Notes: a model not told the origin generated them from the letters alone. A stretch of 64,000 nucleotides of DNA from Adiantum capillus-veneris (GCA_014529385.2 CM043950.1:156029545-156093544), one strand, 5' to 3'; positions 45,901 to 49,365 are shown, counted from the stretch's first letter. Program-made: numbers and translations.

Positions 45901-48133
45901 TTGGTTGTATGCTTGAAACCTCCAAACGACGTAGACAGGATGTCTGGGGAGCGTTAGGTTGTATGCTTGAAACCTCCAAGCGATGCAGGCTGCGGTCTGG
46001 GGAGCATTTGGTTGTATCAATCCTCTAAGCTCATGGTCCATACCTTTTTAGGTTATTTGTGGGAGGAGTGACGAGGTAGTCGTTGAGTAGCTTCATAACG
46101 CAGACCGTCTATCTGAGGGAGTGCTCAACGGCGCTATTCTTGTGTCTTGTAACATGCATATGTGAGCATTTGTGTTGCATTGTGATGTGCCAACCACTGG
46201 AAATATTTTTAATTGGGTGAATATTTGCCGTACATTTTGGAAATTCCCCATTCATAGGAATCTTCACAAGATTCAATCTTGTGTCGCTCTGTCATAGGAC
46301 CCTAGCCAGCACGAGGCGATCAAGAGGGCTCTTCGTCTTTCTCAGAGTGCCTGGACGCAGAGTGCCGGCAGCGTCCTTGCGAGAAGGAGGGGCTCTCTGT
46401 CGACTTGGTTTCGTAGCTGAGGGATGAGAGGAGGAGAGAGCAGGCCAATGCAGTCCCTTGCTTTTTTATAAATAAAATGGGGAATCGGCAGCAACGTACA
46501 TACCTAGCGTGAAGGGATAGCTCAGACGACATAGAGTCAAGTTCTCAACTGCTTGTGTTCAATCCCGGCTCTCACGTTTTTGAATGAAAAGTACAAAAAG
46601 TGAGTATCAAAGGGATCTAGTTAGATTCTCGGGGATTAAAATTCTTGGGGTGAGATTGCCTGGGTATGTAATTTTAGTGCATCAAGACACCTGTTGGAGA
46701 TCAGTGCAATCTAGGTGTGATGGCTAATTTTATTATGCCAGGATATGAAGAGTCGGAGAATATACTCCTTATTGGATGAGATTCTTTTGGGAAGCCAACG
46801 ACCTCCCAAGATATCAAGAGCTCCAATTTGGAACGAGAAAACTGATTGTCCCTCGGAATGACCCTCGTAAATTTTTTTAATTTACTTGAGTTGTTTTGTA
46901 GATATGCTATAATTGCAGACGATTACTTTCTTTCAAGAAGGGGGGATGTCACAAACTGCAGACGTGTCAAGCCGCTGAAGAATGGAGCTAACATGCAGAT
47001 CGTGATTGAGGAGCTTAAATCCTAAAAGAATTAGAAGCAGCAGCAGCAAAAGAAGCAGTAGAAGTTTTATTACCTTGCAAAGTCTTACCGAGTGGCATAT
47101 TTTTAAAGAGAGTTCCCACCAACTTACGGGACCCCGTCTCGGTGGGGCTCAAGTGCCTAGAGCTAAATAAAATAAAGCAGCACACACACAGAAGACTTGC
47201 GTGCCCAGTTGATGATGTGGCAGATTGTACGGCCATCCCGAAATTCACGTTGACATGTTGATGTGGTAGATTGTATGGATCTTGAAATTCGCGTTGACAA
47301 TGCCACGTGGCAGTTGTACGGATTCCCGCAAAATGTGCTGGTTGCTTTTGGAGTGCTGGCTTTTTGGGCGAGGAGATGCTTTTAGCTTGAATGCTTTTTA
47401 TGTAAACTGCTTTTGGGCCTAGGGCCTTTAAATATGCCCCCCATGGGCTCTCACTCTGGCAGTCTACTAGCGGGAGACGGAGAGCAGAGCCATGGGAGTT
47501 GTACCTTGTTGAAGGAATATAAAGAAATATCGAAAGGGGTGCCAAGGTTTGGGGCCAATGCTCTCTTGGGGTGGAATTGCAGCACTCCCCGTCTCGTGTG
47601 TTGTGCATCTCTTTCAGTTCAGTGTTATTTGAAGTGCTTAAAGTTCAGTCTGTTCTTTTCCGTTGGCACGCAGTGCCCGCTTACGTTTATGTTGAGGTGT
47701 ATGTTGTGATTCTATTCCTGCAGATGAGGACAAGCTACCCGTTTGTAGAGATTTTCATCTTAGAGGCAACTGTTCTCGAGAGGACTCTTGCAGATTTGTA
47801 CATCCGGACTCCAATGTACAGGTAAATGATTTTTGATCAATTTTTCAGGGCCGCATTGTGTTGCTATTATAGTGCAAGTTTTTTGTACAAAATGGCATCT
47901 TTGTTGTTAATGCTCATACTAAAAAGCTGCTGTTCATTTAGGTGGTTGAAAATTATGTAACTGTGTGTCGAGACTCTGTTCGTGGACATTGCACAAGAGA
48001 TCAGTGCCGATTTTATCACCCTCCTGATGGCGGCAGTTCTCATGCAAGGAATGAGGATGGAAATAGGAGGAAGGATAATGGAAATAGGACCCGTGACGTT
48101 GATGAGGACATTGACGCCTCATCTCCAGAGTAA
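3688..48133 (+). CDS. RS-domain protein with six CCCH zinc fingers, muscleblind-like (10 exons, 399 aa)
   Basis: Spliced gene assembled by eye. Exons: 3688-3977, 4800-4892, 5099-5153, 5250-5348, 27786-27884, 27975-28064, 28171-28266, 30005-30092, 47724-47821, 47942-48133. All introns are GT-AG; phases 2,2,0,0,0,0,0,1,0 are continuous and the total is 1200 nt. Residues 8-57 form an Arg/Ser domain of the type found in splicing factors. Six CCCH fingers follow: C69/C77/C84/H88, C103/C111/C117/H121, C181/C189/C196/H200, C214/C222/C227/H231, C311/C320/C326/H330, C345/C353/C358/H362. They form three pairs with 13-14 residue linkers. A seven-proline run (160-166), a Gly/Tyr-rich region (about 255-272) and a proline-rich region (283-301) separate the pairs. 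Spacing CX7CX4-6CX3H and the HPPPHLR-type tail after finger 2 match muscleblind RNA-binding fingers. Inferred role: nuclear RNA-binding splicing regulator. Symbol unknown; no transcript evidence is available. Confidence 0.88.
3978..4799 (+). other. Intron 1
   Basis: Starts GTATGC and ends TTAG. T-rich host intron sequence; I see no repeat element or further coding segment in it. Confidence 0.75.
4800..4892 (+). CDS. Exon 2: zinc finger 2
   Basis: The acceptor follows TATGTTAG and the donor is GAGC|GTAAGT. The reading gives [12 protein letters not shown] then [12 protein letters not shown], a CX7CX5CX3H finger followed by the HPPPHLR tail typical of the second finger in muscleblind tandem pairs. 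This exon has no complete ATG-initiated ORF and is found only by following the phase from exon 1. Confidence 0.88.
5099..5153 (+). CDS. Exon 3: short linker exon
   Basis: 55 nt between ACATAG and GTATCT. It completes the Ala codon split from exon 2 and encodes a linker ending SSSYYQ. Its main support is exact phase compatibility (2 to 0) with both neighbours and good splice sites; there is no domain signature. Confidence 0.75.
5250..5348 (+). CDS. Exon 4: proline-rich linker
   Basis: 99 nt, phase 0 at both ends, flanked by TTTGAAG and GTACTC. It encodes EMPYDGRR, then a run of seven prolines, then [13 protein letters not shown]. It joins directly in frame to finger 3 in exon 5, 22.4 kb downstream. 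Confidence 0.8.
5585..5853 (-). repeat. Possible LTR fragment, antisense
   Basis: On the minus strand a purine-rich tract (GTAGAGAGGG, RC of about 5854-5863) immediately precedes TGTTATAGTTTTGGC, which resembles a polypurine tract and LTR start. A TATATAAGC promoter-like box follows (RC near 5736), then a CT-rich tract. No partner LTR or coding sequence was found, so assignment is tentative. Confidence 0.35.
6870..7520 (-). repeat. Family E LTR, antisense fragment
   Basis: The reverse complement matches the family E LTR at 46947-47685: the CGAAAGG...TTTGGGGC module at 6895-6950, a TATATATAAAGG-like promoter box near 7030, repeated CCGTACAG/TGCCACATG segments, and the GTTTTACCAACTTT...CCCACCGACTTAC section at 7340-7420. 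A (GT)n tract interrupts it at 7265-7284. No TSD is visible. Confidence 0.65.
7530..7935 (+). mobile_element. Family E LTR end and internal start, sense orientation
   Basis: Sequence 7530-7688 matches the 3' third of the E LTR (GCTCTCTTGGGATGGAAC, then CGTCTCGTGTGTTGTTC, then GCCGTTGGCATTGGTGCCC). GTTGTATAGC at 7689 sits where the primer site lies in the other E copy, but is mutated. The remaining 250 bp resemble the E leader. The following sequence is interrupted by A1 at 7936; the gag piece at 24397-24960 may be its continuation. Confidence 0.55.
7936..9078 (+). repeat. A1 5' LTR (1143 bp)
   Basis: Begins TGTCACGTGACACATC and ends GCACCTAACA, obeying the TG..CA rule, and is followed by a primer site. 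It contains a TATATAAGC promoter box near 8262, iterated GCGTTTTTG motifs at 8360-8530, a GTC/GTCATC microsatellite at 8718-8766, and a 9-bp-arm hairpin at 8833-8854. Confidence 0.85.
9080..9091 (+). other. A1 primer-binding site
   Basis: TGGTATCAGAGC one base after the LTR; complementary to the 3' end of plant initiator-Met tRNA, the usual primer for minus-strand synthesis. Confidence 0.8.
9376..9935 (+). repeat. B1 5' LTR
   Basis: TGTCACAAAG...TTTGTTACA. Four AAACCCTAA telo-box motifs occur at 9407, 9426, 9444 and 9463. A (TTA)n tract lies at 9496-9522 and the shared CCGAAAGGGG/TTTGGGGCC module at 9774-9838. Confidence 0.9.
10008..11490 (+). pseudogene. B1 gag, frameshifted
   Basis: The ATG at 10008 opens a 178-codon frame ending in a serine-rich tract and a TAG at 10539. 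The gag frame resumes with a Lys/Ser-rich section (KKAKKATSR), then [11 protein letters not shown], then after a frameshift near 10812 the capsid-like domain ([21 protein letters not shown], about 11049-11110). After another shift it reaches the zinc knuckle [14 protein letters not shown] at about 11443-11485 (CX2CX4HX4C, intact). B2 has a stop at the same position after the serine tract and the same 10812 frameshift. Confidence 0.8.
11640..11960 (+). pseudogene. B1 protease remnant lacking the catalytic motif
   Basis: Fragments such as [31 protein letters not shown] and LLGIPWY (in three frames) identify a retropepsin-like domain. At the expected D-S/T-G-A site the sequence reads E-G-A, so the catalytic Asp is missing. 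B2 carries the same change. Confidence 0.65.
12088..13310 (+). pseudogene. B1 reverse transcriptase and RNase H
   Basis: 12088-12666 is open for 192 codons with all N-terminal RT blocks ([58 protein letters not shown]) and the active site [13 protein letters not shown] at 12664 (CAG in B2) and a shift near 12690 interrupt it. RNase H continues at 12738-13310 ([25 protein letters not shown]) to a TAG. Confidence 0.88.
13332..14340 (+). pseudogene. B1 integrase with internal deletion in the catalytic core
   Basis: An HHCC-type zinc domain is visible at 13560-13712 ([10 protein letters not shown] ... SCLVC). The core starts [11 protein letters not shown] near 13778, but after about ten residues jumps to [11 protein letters not shown], so roughly 35-40 codons between the first and second catalytic Asp are missing. 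The antisense copy at 34853-36405 retains part of this segment. A TGA follows KTP at 14129-14131. Confidence 0.82.
14456..14755 (+). pseudogene. B1 C-terminal chromodomain-like region
   Basis: Continues the pol frame after [16 protein letters not shown], a typical gypsy integrase C-terminal motif. The end reads [12 protein letters not shown] then [19 protein letters not shown], matching the chromodomain-like fold described for chromoviruses, where it helps target integration. Upstream breaks mean it cannot be expressed as part of an intact polyprotein. Confidence 0.7.
14756..15361 (+). other. B1 3' untranslated region and polypurine tract
   Basis: Non-coding spacer between pol and the 3' LTR. 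It has a run of GATGT-type repeats at 15166-15220 (gtgatgtcctgtgatgt) and ends with the polypurine tract at 15349-15361. B2 has the matching region at 23500-24102. Confidence 0.7.
15362..15921 (+). repeat. B1 3' LTR
   Basis: 560 bp, nearly identical to the 5' LTR. The main difference is an A-run/T-run where the 5' copy has (TTA)n. It is followed immediately by the cccgc target duplication. Confidence 0.9.
16130..17648 (+). pseudogene. A1 unusual ORF (gag-position protein of family A)
   Basis: Starts [11 protein letters not shown], an opening like that of some plant gypsy gag proteins. It continues with a Pro/Ser-rich stretch, then a highly charged, probably coiled-coil region ([15 protein letters not shown]), a His/Asp-rich stretch (repeats like HDDLHD near 16590-16700), and a unique C-terminal region ending [17 protein letters not shown] and IQFGTSTSL just before the polypurine tract. 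Breaks are an A-run frameshift at 16434-16441, a TGA at 17235 and a TAG near 17381. I see no capsid motif, zinc knuckle, protease, RT or integrase. Function unknown. Confidence 0.7.
17660..18337 (+). repeat. A1 3' LTR, internally deleted (678 bp)
   Basis: Matches the 5' LTR at both ends but lacks about 465 bp between GCATGCCCA and CCCTGGCGTTTTTGG, so the promoter box and most of the iterated motifs are gone. The hairpin is kept at 18092-18113. Confidence 0.85.
18779..20245 (+). pseudogene. B2 gag, frameshifted
   Basis: Same organisation as the B1 gag. There is an extra early TAG near 18881, a TAA after the serine tract (19292-19294, the position of the B1 TAG) and the same TTTT frameshift before the capsid-like region (19759-20240). 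The zinc knuckle reads [12 protein letters not shown] and is damaged after the His. Confidence 0.8.
20836..21933 (+). pseudogene. B2 reverse transcriptase and RNase H, open for 365 codons
   Basis: The best preserved pol segment in the window. It contains all RT blocks, active site FFDDIIVFS, the connection region [12 protein letters not shown] and RNase H start [18 protein letters not shown]. It ends at a TAG (21931) in the RNase H domain where B1 has CAG. The protein cannot be produced as part of an intact polyprotein because gag, protease and integrase are broken. Confidence 0.85.
22078..23496 (+). pseudogene. B2 integrase and chromodomain-like region
   Basis: Zinc domain at 22320-22462 ([11 protein letters not shown] ... 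SCLVCQ), a core with the same internal deletion as B1 ([12 protein letters not shown] jumping to [12 protein letters not shown]), the same TGA after KTP, and a C-terminal section ([16 protein letters not shown], then EQILAHND) interrupted by a TAG at 23397. Confidence 0.82.
24397..24960 (+). pseudogene. Gypsy gag capsid fragment (families C/E type)
   Basis: Contains [18 protein letters not shown] and [11 protein letters not shown] in a typical Retrotrans_gag arrangement, then [19 protein letters not shown] after a stop. A Pro-rich codon stretch precedes it. The related gag at 44980-45180 in element E supports the family assignment. It may continue the E piece at 7530-7935, separated by later insertions. 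Confidence 0.65.
24960..25439. repeat. Two family C LTR pieces arranged head to head
   Basis: 24960-25190 matches the C/B LTR in antisense and 25191-25439 matches in sense, creating an inverted repeat centred near 25190 (arms share CGGAACTAC, TTTGGGGCCAA, CGAAAGGGG and AAAAGAAATACC). The sense piece ends TTTGTTACA at 25439, followed by a primer-like site TGATATCAGAGC at 25441-25452. Confidence 0.65.
25440..26070 (+). pseudogene. Family C gag remnant
   Basis: After the primer-like site a leader (GGGCGCGCTCCTGTCTTCAT, shared with E at 44930) leads to a degenerate gag with short matches to the B gag, including the [13 protein letters not shown]-type segment just before 26070. It is then cut directly by the next LTR. 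No pol is present. Confidence 0.6.
26071..26625 (+). repeat. Family C LTR, sense, 3' end truncated
   Basis: Starts TGTCACAAATGGGTGAC, carries repeated ATGGC/CGTAC segments, a TTGTAACCAATAAATAAG promoter-like region near 26375 and the shared module at 26484-26545. It loses similarity near 26625, before the expected TTACA end, where a family D LTR fragment begins. Confidence 0.65.
26626..27085. repeat. Family D LTR fragment
   Basis: Matches the D LTR copies at 37850-38340 and 42835-43330 (GCTACATGAGACAA, AAGCTTTCCATTAAAG, TTGCACCCACTAC, CCGTTTCACGCTGGCCAT). The D element coding strand is minus, so in D terms this piece is antisense to the host gene. No coding region accompanies it. Confidence 0.6.
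27786..27884 (+). CDS. Exon 5: zinc finger 3
   Basis: Acceptor GGCACAG, donor GTT|GTAAGA. Encodes [20 protein letters not shown] followed by H, a CX7CX6CX3H finger almost identical to finger 1, then a Gly/Asp-rich tail. Phase 0 at both ends. Confidence 0.9.
27975..28064 (+). CDS. Exon 6: zinc finger 4
   Basis: Acceptor TTTCTGCAG, donor GAT|GTATAC. Encodes [26 protein letters not shown]: a CX7CX4CX3H finger with an HLRTQIKD tail resembling the last muscleblind finger. Phase 0 at both ends. Confidence 0.9.
28171..28266 (+). CDS. Exon 7: Gly/Tyr-rich linker
   Basis: Acceptor AAATTGCAG, donor CAG|GTTCTT. Encodes [15 protein letters not shown] followed by [17 protein letters not shown], a low-complexity aromatic/glycine linker common in RNA-binding proteins. 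Phase 0 at both ends. Confidence 0.8.
28267..30004 (+). other. Intron 7 with a perfect 142-bp tandem duplication
   Basis: Donor GTTCTT, acceptor GATCAG. No transposon signature seen; the only clear structure is the duplication at 29229-29511. Confidence 0.75.
29229..29511. repeat. Perfect tandem duplication, 142-bp unit
   Basis: Two head-to-tail copies beginning TTAACGAATGCAACTGG (29229 and 29371) and ending GCATAAAGTAT, with no difference that I can see over the unit. Confidence 0.9.
30005..30092 (+). CDS. Exon 8: proline-rich linker
   Basis: Acceptor TGATCAG, donor AGAG|GTAAAG. Encodes SHYQGASL, then two proline runs interrupted by L and IM, then RASR. Ends in phase 1, exactly what exon 9 needs. 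Confidence 0.82.
30697..31018 (+). repeat. A2 5' LTR, truncated (last 322 bp)
   Basis: Begins at CGGTCTCGCCATCACCG, inside the LTR as defined by 32934-34058, and ends GCACCTAACA. The hairpin is also truncated here. The primer site TGGTATTAGAGC follows at 31020-31031. Confidence 0.82.
31019..32933 (+). mobile_element. Element A2 internal region
   Basis: Complete family A interior of only 1.9 kb: primer site, leader with iterated CAAGAACC(C) motifs (31370-31465), one ORF region, polypurine tract AAAAGGAGGGGA at 32922-32933. There is no room for pol, so the family is non-autonomous. The downstream LTR is shared with A3. Confidence 0.85.
31473..32922 (+). pseudogene. A2 copy of the family A ORF
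   Basis: About 480 codons read with only a few breaks: a TAA at 31734 (CAA in A3), a TAG near 32127 and a 2-nt deletion near 32298 relative to A1. None coincides with the A1 lesions, so the ancestral frame can be followed along the whole length. Order: Pro/Ser-rich N-terminus, charged coiled-coil-like region, His/Asp-rich repeats ([19 protein letters not shown]), then a C-terminal region with [22 protein letters not shown] and [10 protein letters not shown]. No known domain recognised. Confidence 0.72.
32934..34058 (+). repeat. Family A LTR shared by A2 (3') and A3 (5')
   Basis: 1125 bp, TGTCACGTGACACATC to GTACCTAACA. It is preceded by the A2 polypurine tract and followed by a primer site (TGGTATTAGAGC, 34060-34071), so one LTR serves two consecutive internal regions. 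Hairpin at 33806-33827; iterated GCGTTTTT motifs at 33370-33630. Confidence 0.9.
34059..34852 (+). mobile_element. Element A3 internal region, truncated
   Basis: Primer site, leader and first ~115 codons of the family A ORF (ATG 34506; frameshifted near 34580, where a C is missing; charged region 34643-34852). It is cut at FSQV and continues directly into antisense pol sequence. Confidence 0.8.
34853..36405 (-). mobile_element. Antisense gypsy pol fragment related to family B
   Basis: On the minus strand: RT ([18 protein letters not shown], deleted middle, then [36 protein letters not shown]), RNase H ([15 protein letters not shown]), integrase zinc domain and the start of the core ([20 protein letters not shown] near 34950-34890). 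It retains the integrase segment missing from B1 and B2. Both ends are abrupt: at 34852 against the A3 ORF and at 36405 against a D LTR. No LTRs of its own. Confidence 0.85.
36406..36510 (-). repeat. D 3' LTR, part 1 (truncated, before the solo LTR)
   Basis: Matches 42583-42686 of the right-hand D LTR (TTGTAAATTGGAC, CTCCAAATTCGCAATCTTTCG, GTACCTGTGGGGGATTAGCAA). The outer part of this LTR is missing at the junction with the pol fragment. Confidence 0.75.
36511..37703 (+). mobile_element. Solo LTR of family A
   Basis: 1193 bp, TGTCACGTGAC...GCACCTAACA, flanked by a perfect 5-bp duplication agcaa (36506-36510 and 37704-37708). It sits inside a D LTR. The corresponding uninterrupted sequence is present in the other D LTR at 42670-42700 (ATTAGCAAGTAGCTAATCC). 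Hairpin at 37450-37471; iterated GCGTTTTT motifs at 36930-37200. Confidence 0.93.
37709..38402 (-). repeat. D 3' LTR, part 2
   Basis: Continues the D LTR after the solo LTR and ends TTGGTGACA at 38402. On the minus strand this is the LTR start TGTCACCAAGAGG, preceded by the polypurine tract CAAGGGTGGGGTG (RC of 38403-38415). Confidence 0.8.
38694..39014 (-). pseudogene. D chromodomain-like C-terminus
   Basis: Reads [15 protein letters not shown]-type integrase tail, an acidic stretch ([12 protein letters not shown]), then [11 protein letters not shown] and [20 protein letters not shown], the chromodomain-like pattern also seen in B1 and B2. It ends in a stop close to the expected pol terminus. 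The frame between it and the integrase part is broken near 39020-39066. Confidence 0.7.
39066..39540 (-). pseudogene. D RT-integrase deletion fusion
   Basis: Minus-strand reading passes from an RT block ([17 protein letters not shown], then [11 protein letters not shown]) straight to integrase C-terminal sequence ([39 protein letters not shown]). A deletion of well over 1 kb therefore joins the RT fingers region to the end of integrase near 39438. Confidence 0.8.
39775..40464 (-). pseudogene. D zinc knuckle and protease, 229-codon open frame
   Basis: Begins with a zinc knuckle [13 protein letters not shown], in which the usual CX2CX4HX4C spacing is one residue short before the His. The retropepsin-like domain follows with [12 protein letters not shown] (DPGA where most relatives have DSGA or DTGA), [17 protein letters not shown] and [17 protein letters not shown]. 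The frame is open, but activity is doubtful given the substituted active-site loop. Confidence 0.75.
40465..41979 (-). pseudogene. D gag
   Basis: N-terminal part (41979-41566) with repeated QAPTQ/FQAPT motifs, a Met/Gly/Gln-rich section (41461-41276), a capsid-like section (41086-40793, [28 protein letters not shown]), then a basic Ser-rich region up to the zinc knuckle. Several frameshifts and stops separate these. Confidence 0.7.
42133..43392 (-). repeat. D 5' LTR (right-hand copy)
   Basis: Begins TGTTGGCCCCAAAG on the + strand and ends CTAGTGACA, so both ends obey TG..CA. It contains the shared module (42134-42175, antisense), the uninterrupted counterpart of the solo-LTR insertion site (42681-42690), and a (CT)n(CA)n microsatellite at 42907-42969. 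The inner boundary at 42133 is inferred from the terminal motif, as the other D LTR is truncated. Confidence 0.7.
42907..42969. repeat. (CT)n(CA)n microsatellite in the D LTR
   Basis: About 9 CT units followed by about 22 CA units. The other D LTR copy at ~37920 has only ACTCACACACT, so the tract expanded in this copy. Confidence 0.9.
43393..44321 (-). mobile_element. Element F: antisense gypsy integrase remnant
   Basis: Minus strand: zinc domain ([28 protein letters not shown]) at 44250-44060, core with second Asp ([20 protein letters not shown]) at 43850-43790, C-terminal part ([20 protein letters not shown]) at 43640-43570. One or two stops interrupt. Its sequence differs from B and D, so it is a separate lineage. 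Both ends are cut, by the D LTR and the E LTR. Confidence 0.8.
44322..44765 (+). repeat. E 5' LTR, truncated at its start
   Basis: Matches 47150-47685 from CAAGTGCCTAGAGCTAAATA to GGCACGTGGTGCCCG. It lacks the TGTCACAAACTGCAG start and also a ~95-bp segment around the shared module. Primer site TGGTATTAGAGC follows at 44766-44777. Confidence 0.75.
45312..45593. repeat. Tandem duplication, 141-bp unit
   Basis: Two copies starting AGAACACTGTTTGTCCAAG (45312 and 45453), ending CTCTCGAGTGCG, differing at only two or three positions. Confidence 0.9.
45815..46020. repeat. Minisatellite, ~50-bp unit, four diverged copies
   Basis: Units share GACRCAGACGGGATSTCTGG, GGAGCGTTWGGTTGTATGC and TTGAAACCTCC. 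The fourth copy is the most diverged and ends at about 46020. Confidence 0.85.
46510..46578 (+). other. Degenerate tRNA-like segment (possible SINE head)
   Basis: GGATAGCTCAGACGACATAGAG resembles a Pol III A box and tRNA D arm (read as two parts around TAGCTCAG), and GTGTTCAATCCC about 38 bp later resembles a B box/T loop. The stems do not pair well, so it is not a functional tRNA gene. It may be a tRNA-derived SINE fragment. Confidence 0.35.
46947..47685 (+). repeat. E 3' LTR
   Basis: Starts TGTCACAAACTGCAGACG right after the polypurine tract. It contains paired CCACGTGGCA-type segments, a promoter-like TTTAAATATGCC at 47425, the shared module at 47517-47575, and ends near GTGCCCGCTTACG. 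The end lies about 38 nt before exon 9. Confidence 0.75.
47724..47821 (+). CDS. Exon 9: zinc finger 5
   Basis: Acceptor TTCCTGCAG, donor CAG|GTAAAT. Completes the Asp codon from exon 8 and encodes [17 protein letters not shown], then [11 protein letters not shown]: a CX8CX5CX3H finger with one extra residue in the first interval compared with the others. Confidence 0.9.
47942..48133 (+). CDS. Exon 10: zinc finger 6 and C-terminus
   Basis: Acceptor CATTTAG, in phase 0. Encodes [26 protein letters not shown] (CX7CX4CX3H), then a charged, Asn/Arg/Asp-rich tail ending ASSPE and TAA at 48131-48133. Confidence 0.9.
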   Translation: MVENYVTVCRDSVRGHCTRDQCRFYHPPDGGSSHARNEDGNRRKDNGNRTRDVDEDIDASSPE

Positions 48134-49298
48134 TCAGCTGCCAGGTATTGAGGTAATCCAGGTTATGGTATCTTCTACTTCTGTTTCAAGGTTCGCATTT
48201 TAACATAGAGCAGGGAGGACTATGATGATTGATTGATCTTTTTATGCTTTGTGCTTTGCCCTCATGCTGCTCTGCTGTAAATAAGCTGCTTTTCACTGCT
48301 TTTGGCTGCATCTTTGCTACAGCAGGCTGCTGCCGTTGCCGTCGTGTGCTGCACTATCTGCCTGATTGGTATCGCATTTTGTCCTTGGGGGCTGAGCTGC
48401 CGAGATCCAGAGAGTGCGCTGGTTTTATGCTGTCTGCTGATGGATGGTGGAGCTTGGCACCTGCACAGCAGCTAGCAGCTACGCTTTGCTCATATGACTT
48501 GGTTATAAGCTAGGATTAGGCTCTTTTTGTTAAGTGGGTGTTGCTTGTGAGAACAGAAGACTGCCCTTTGTTCTATGCGGCTAGCTGTTTGGCAAAATGC
48601 AGCTGCTGAATGCGTAGCGTGGATGTTGCTCATAAGGGTTTACGTAGGTGGCTGCGGCTAATGTATACTCTCTTGCTTTTTGATGTTGCACAATGTTTTG
48701 ACTTGCTGATACGGAAGTCTGCTTGGATGATGCTTGCCTCTTTATTTCTTCTTTTTAGGCTGCTATTGAAATAGGCCTATGCATGGAACATTAACATTCT
48801 AATTTTTGATGCTGACCATTTTCCTGCCCATGATTTTTTTTGTTGAGAGGAACTGTTGCTCCAAGATTCCTTGCAACGCAACTATTAGAATCCAAATACC
48901 AGAACATTGACAGGGGTCTAGCTCTAGTTTCAGGCTTGGGTCCTTGGTTAAGCTTTGGGTCCCGGGCTCGTGCTTGATTGATTTACTGTAGGCGTATCAG
49001 CTACTCTTTATTGTAGCGACGAGAGTTAGTCTGGTAGTTGTAGCCTGCGGTAATGGATTGTCCTTGGTGGGTTTGCTGTTGATTGGAAATCCCTCTTGTT
49101 CCTGTGATGTAAAAGACTAGGTGTTTTACTTTAGATTGCTTCGAAGTTTAATGTACGTTGAGGCATTTGGATGACCCTCGGCAATTTTTCTGGTAAATTG
49201 CGTCGCAGGTGGAATTTCAGTTCTTCACTTCATGATGTTGATGGTTTTGGGTTTGTGAGTAGAGTGAGCGATTGTCGTTGTTGCTTCATATTTTGTAG

Positions 49299-49300
<2 letters not shown>
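48134..49300 (+). other. 3' UTR and downstream region of the RS-CCCH gene
   Basis: T-rich, no long coding frame and no transposon signature. The 3' UTR should lie here; no single poly(A) signal stands out, so its end is not assigned. Confidence 0.5.

Positions 49301-49360
<60 letters not shown>
49301..49360. repeat. (CT)30 microsatellite
   Basis: Uninterrupted CT dinucleotide run. Confidence 0.97.

Positions 49361-49365
<5 letters not shown>

Larger units (their letters stand above)
44766..46946 (+). mobile_element. Element E internal region
   Basis: Primer site, leader, a gag fragment ([19 protein letters not shown], then [12 protein letters not shown] at about 45020-45140), then 1.7 kb without recognisable coding sequence but with two tandem repeats and a tRNA-like segment. 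It ends with a polypurine tract CAAGAAGGGGGGA at 46934-46946. No pol remains. Confidence 0.75.
30093..47723 (+). other. Intron 8 (17.6 kb), filled with LTR retrotransposons
   Basis: Donor GTAAAG, acceptor CCTGCAG. 30093-30696 is ordinary intron sequence. From 30697 to 47685 it is a mosaic of A2/A3, an antisense pol fragment, D with a solo A LTR, F and E. Only about 38 nt of apparent host sequence separates the E LTR from exon 9. Confidence 0.85.

Noticed and set aside
46510-46578. Functional tRNA gene
   Set aside because: Only A- and B-box-like segments; acceptor and T stems do not pair.
47015-47608. 197-codon minus-strand frame
   Set aside because: Lies wholly inside the E 3' LTR; no domain and the other E LTR copies do not keep it open.
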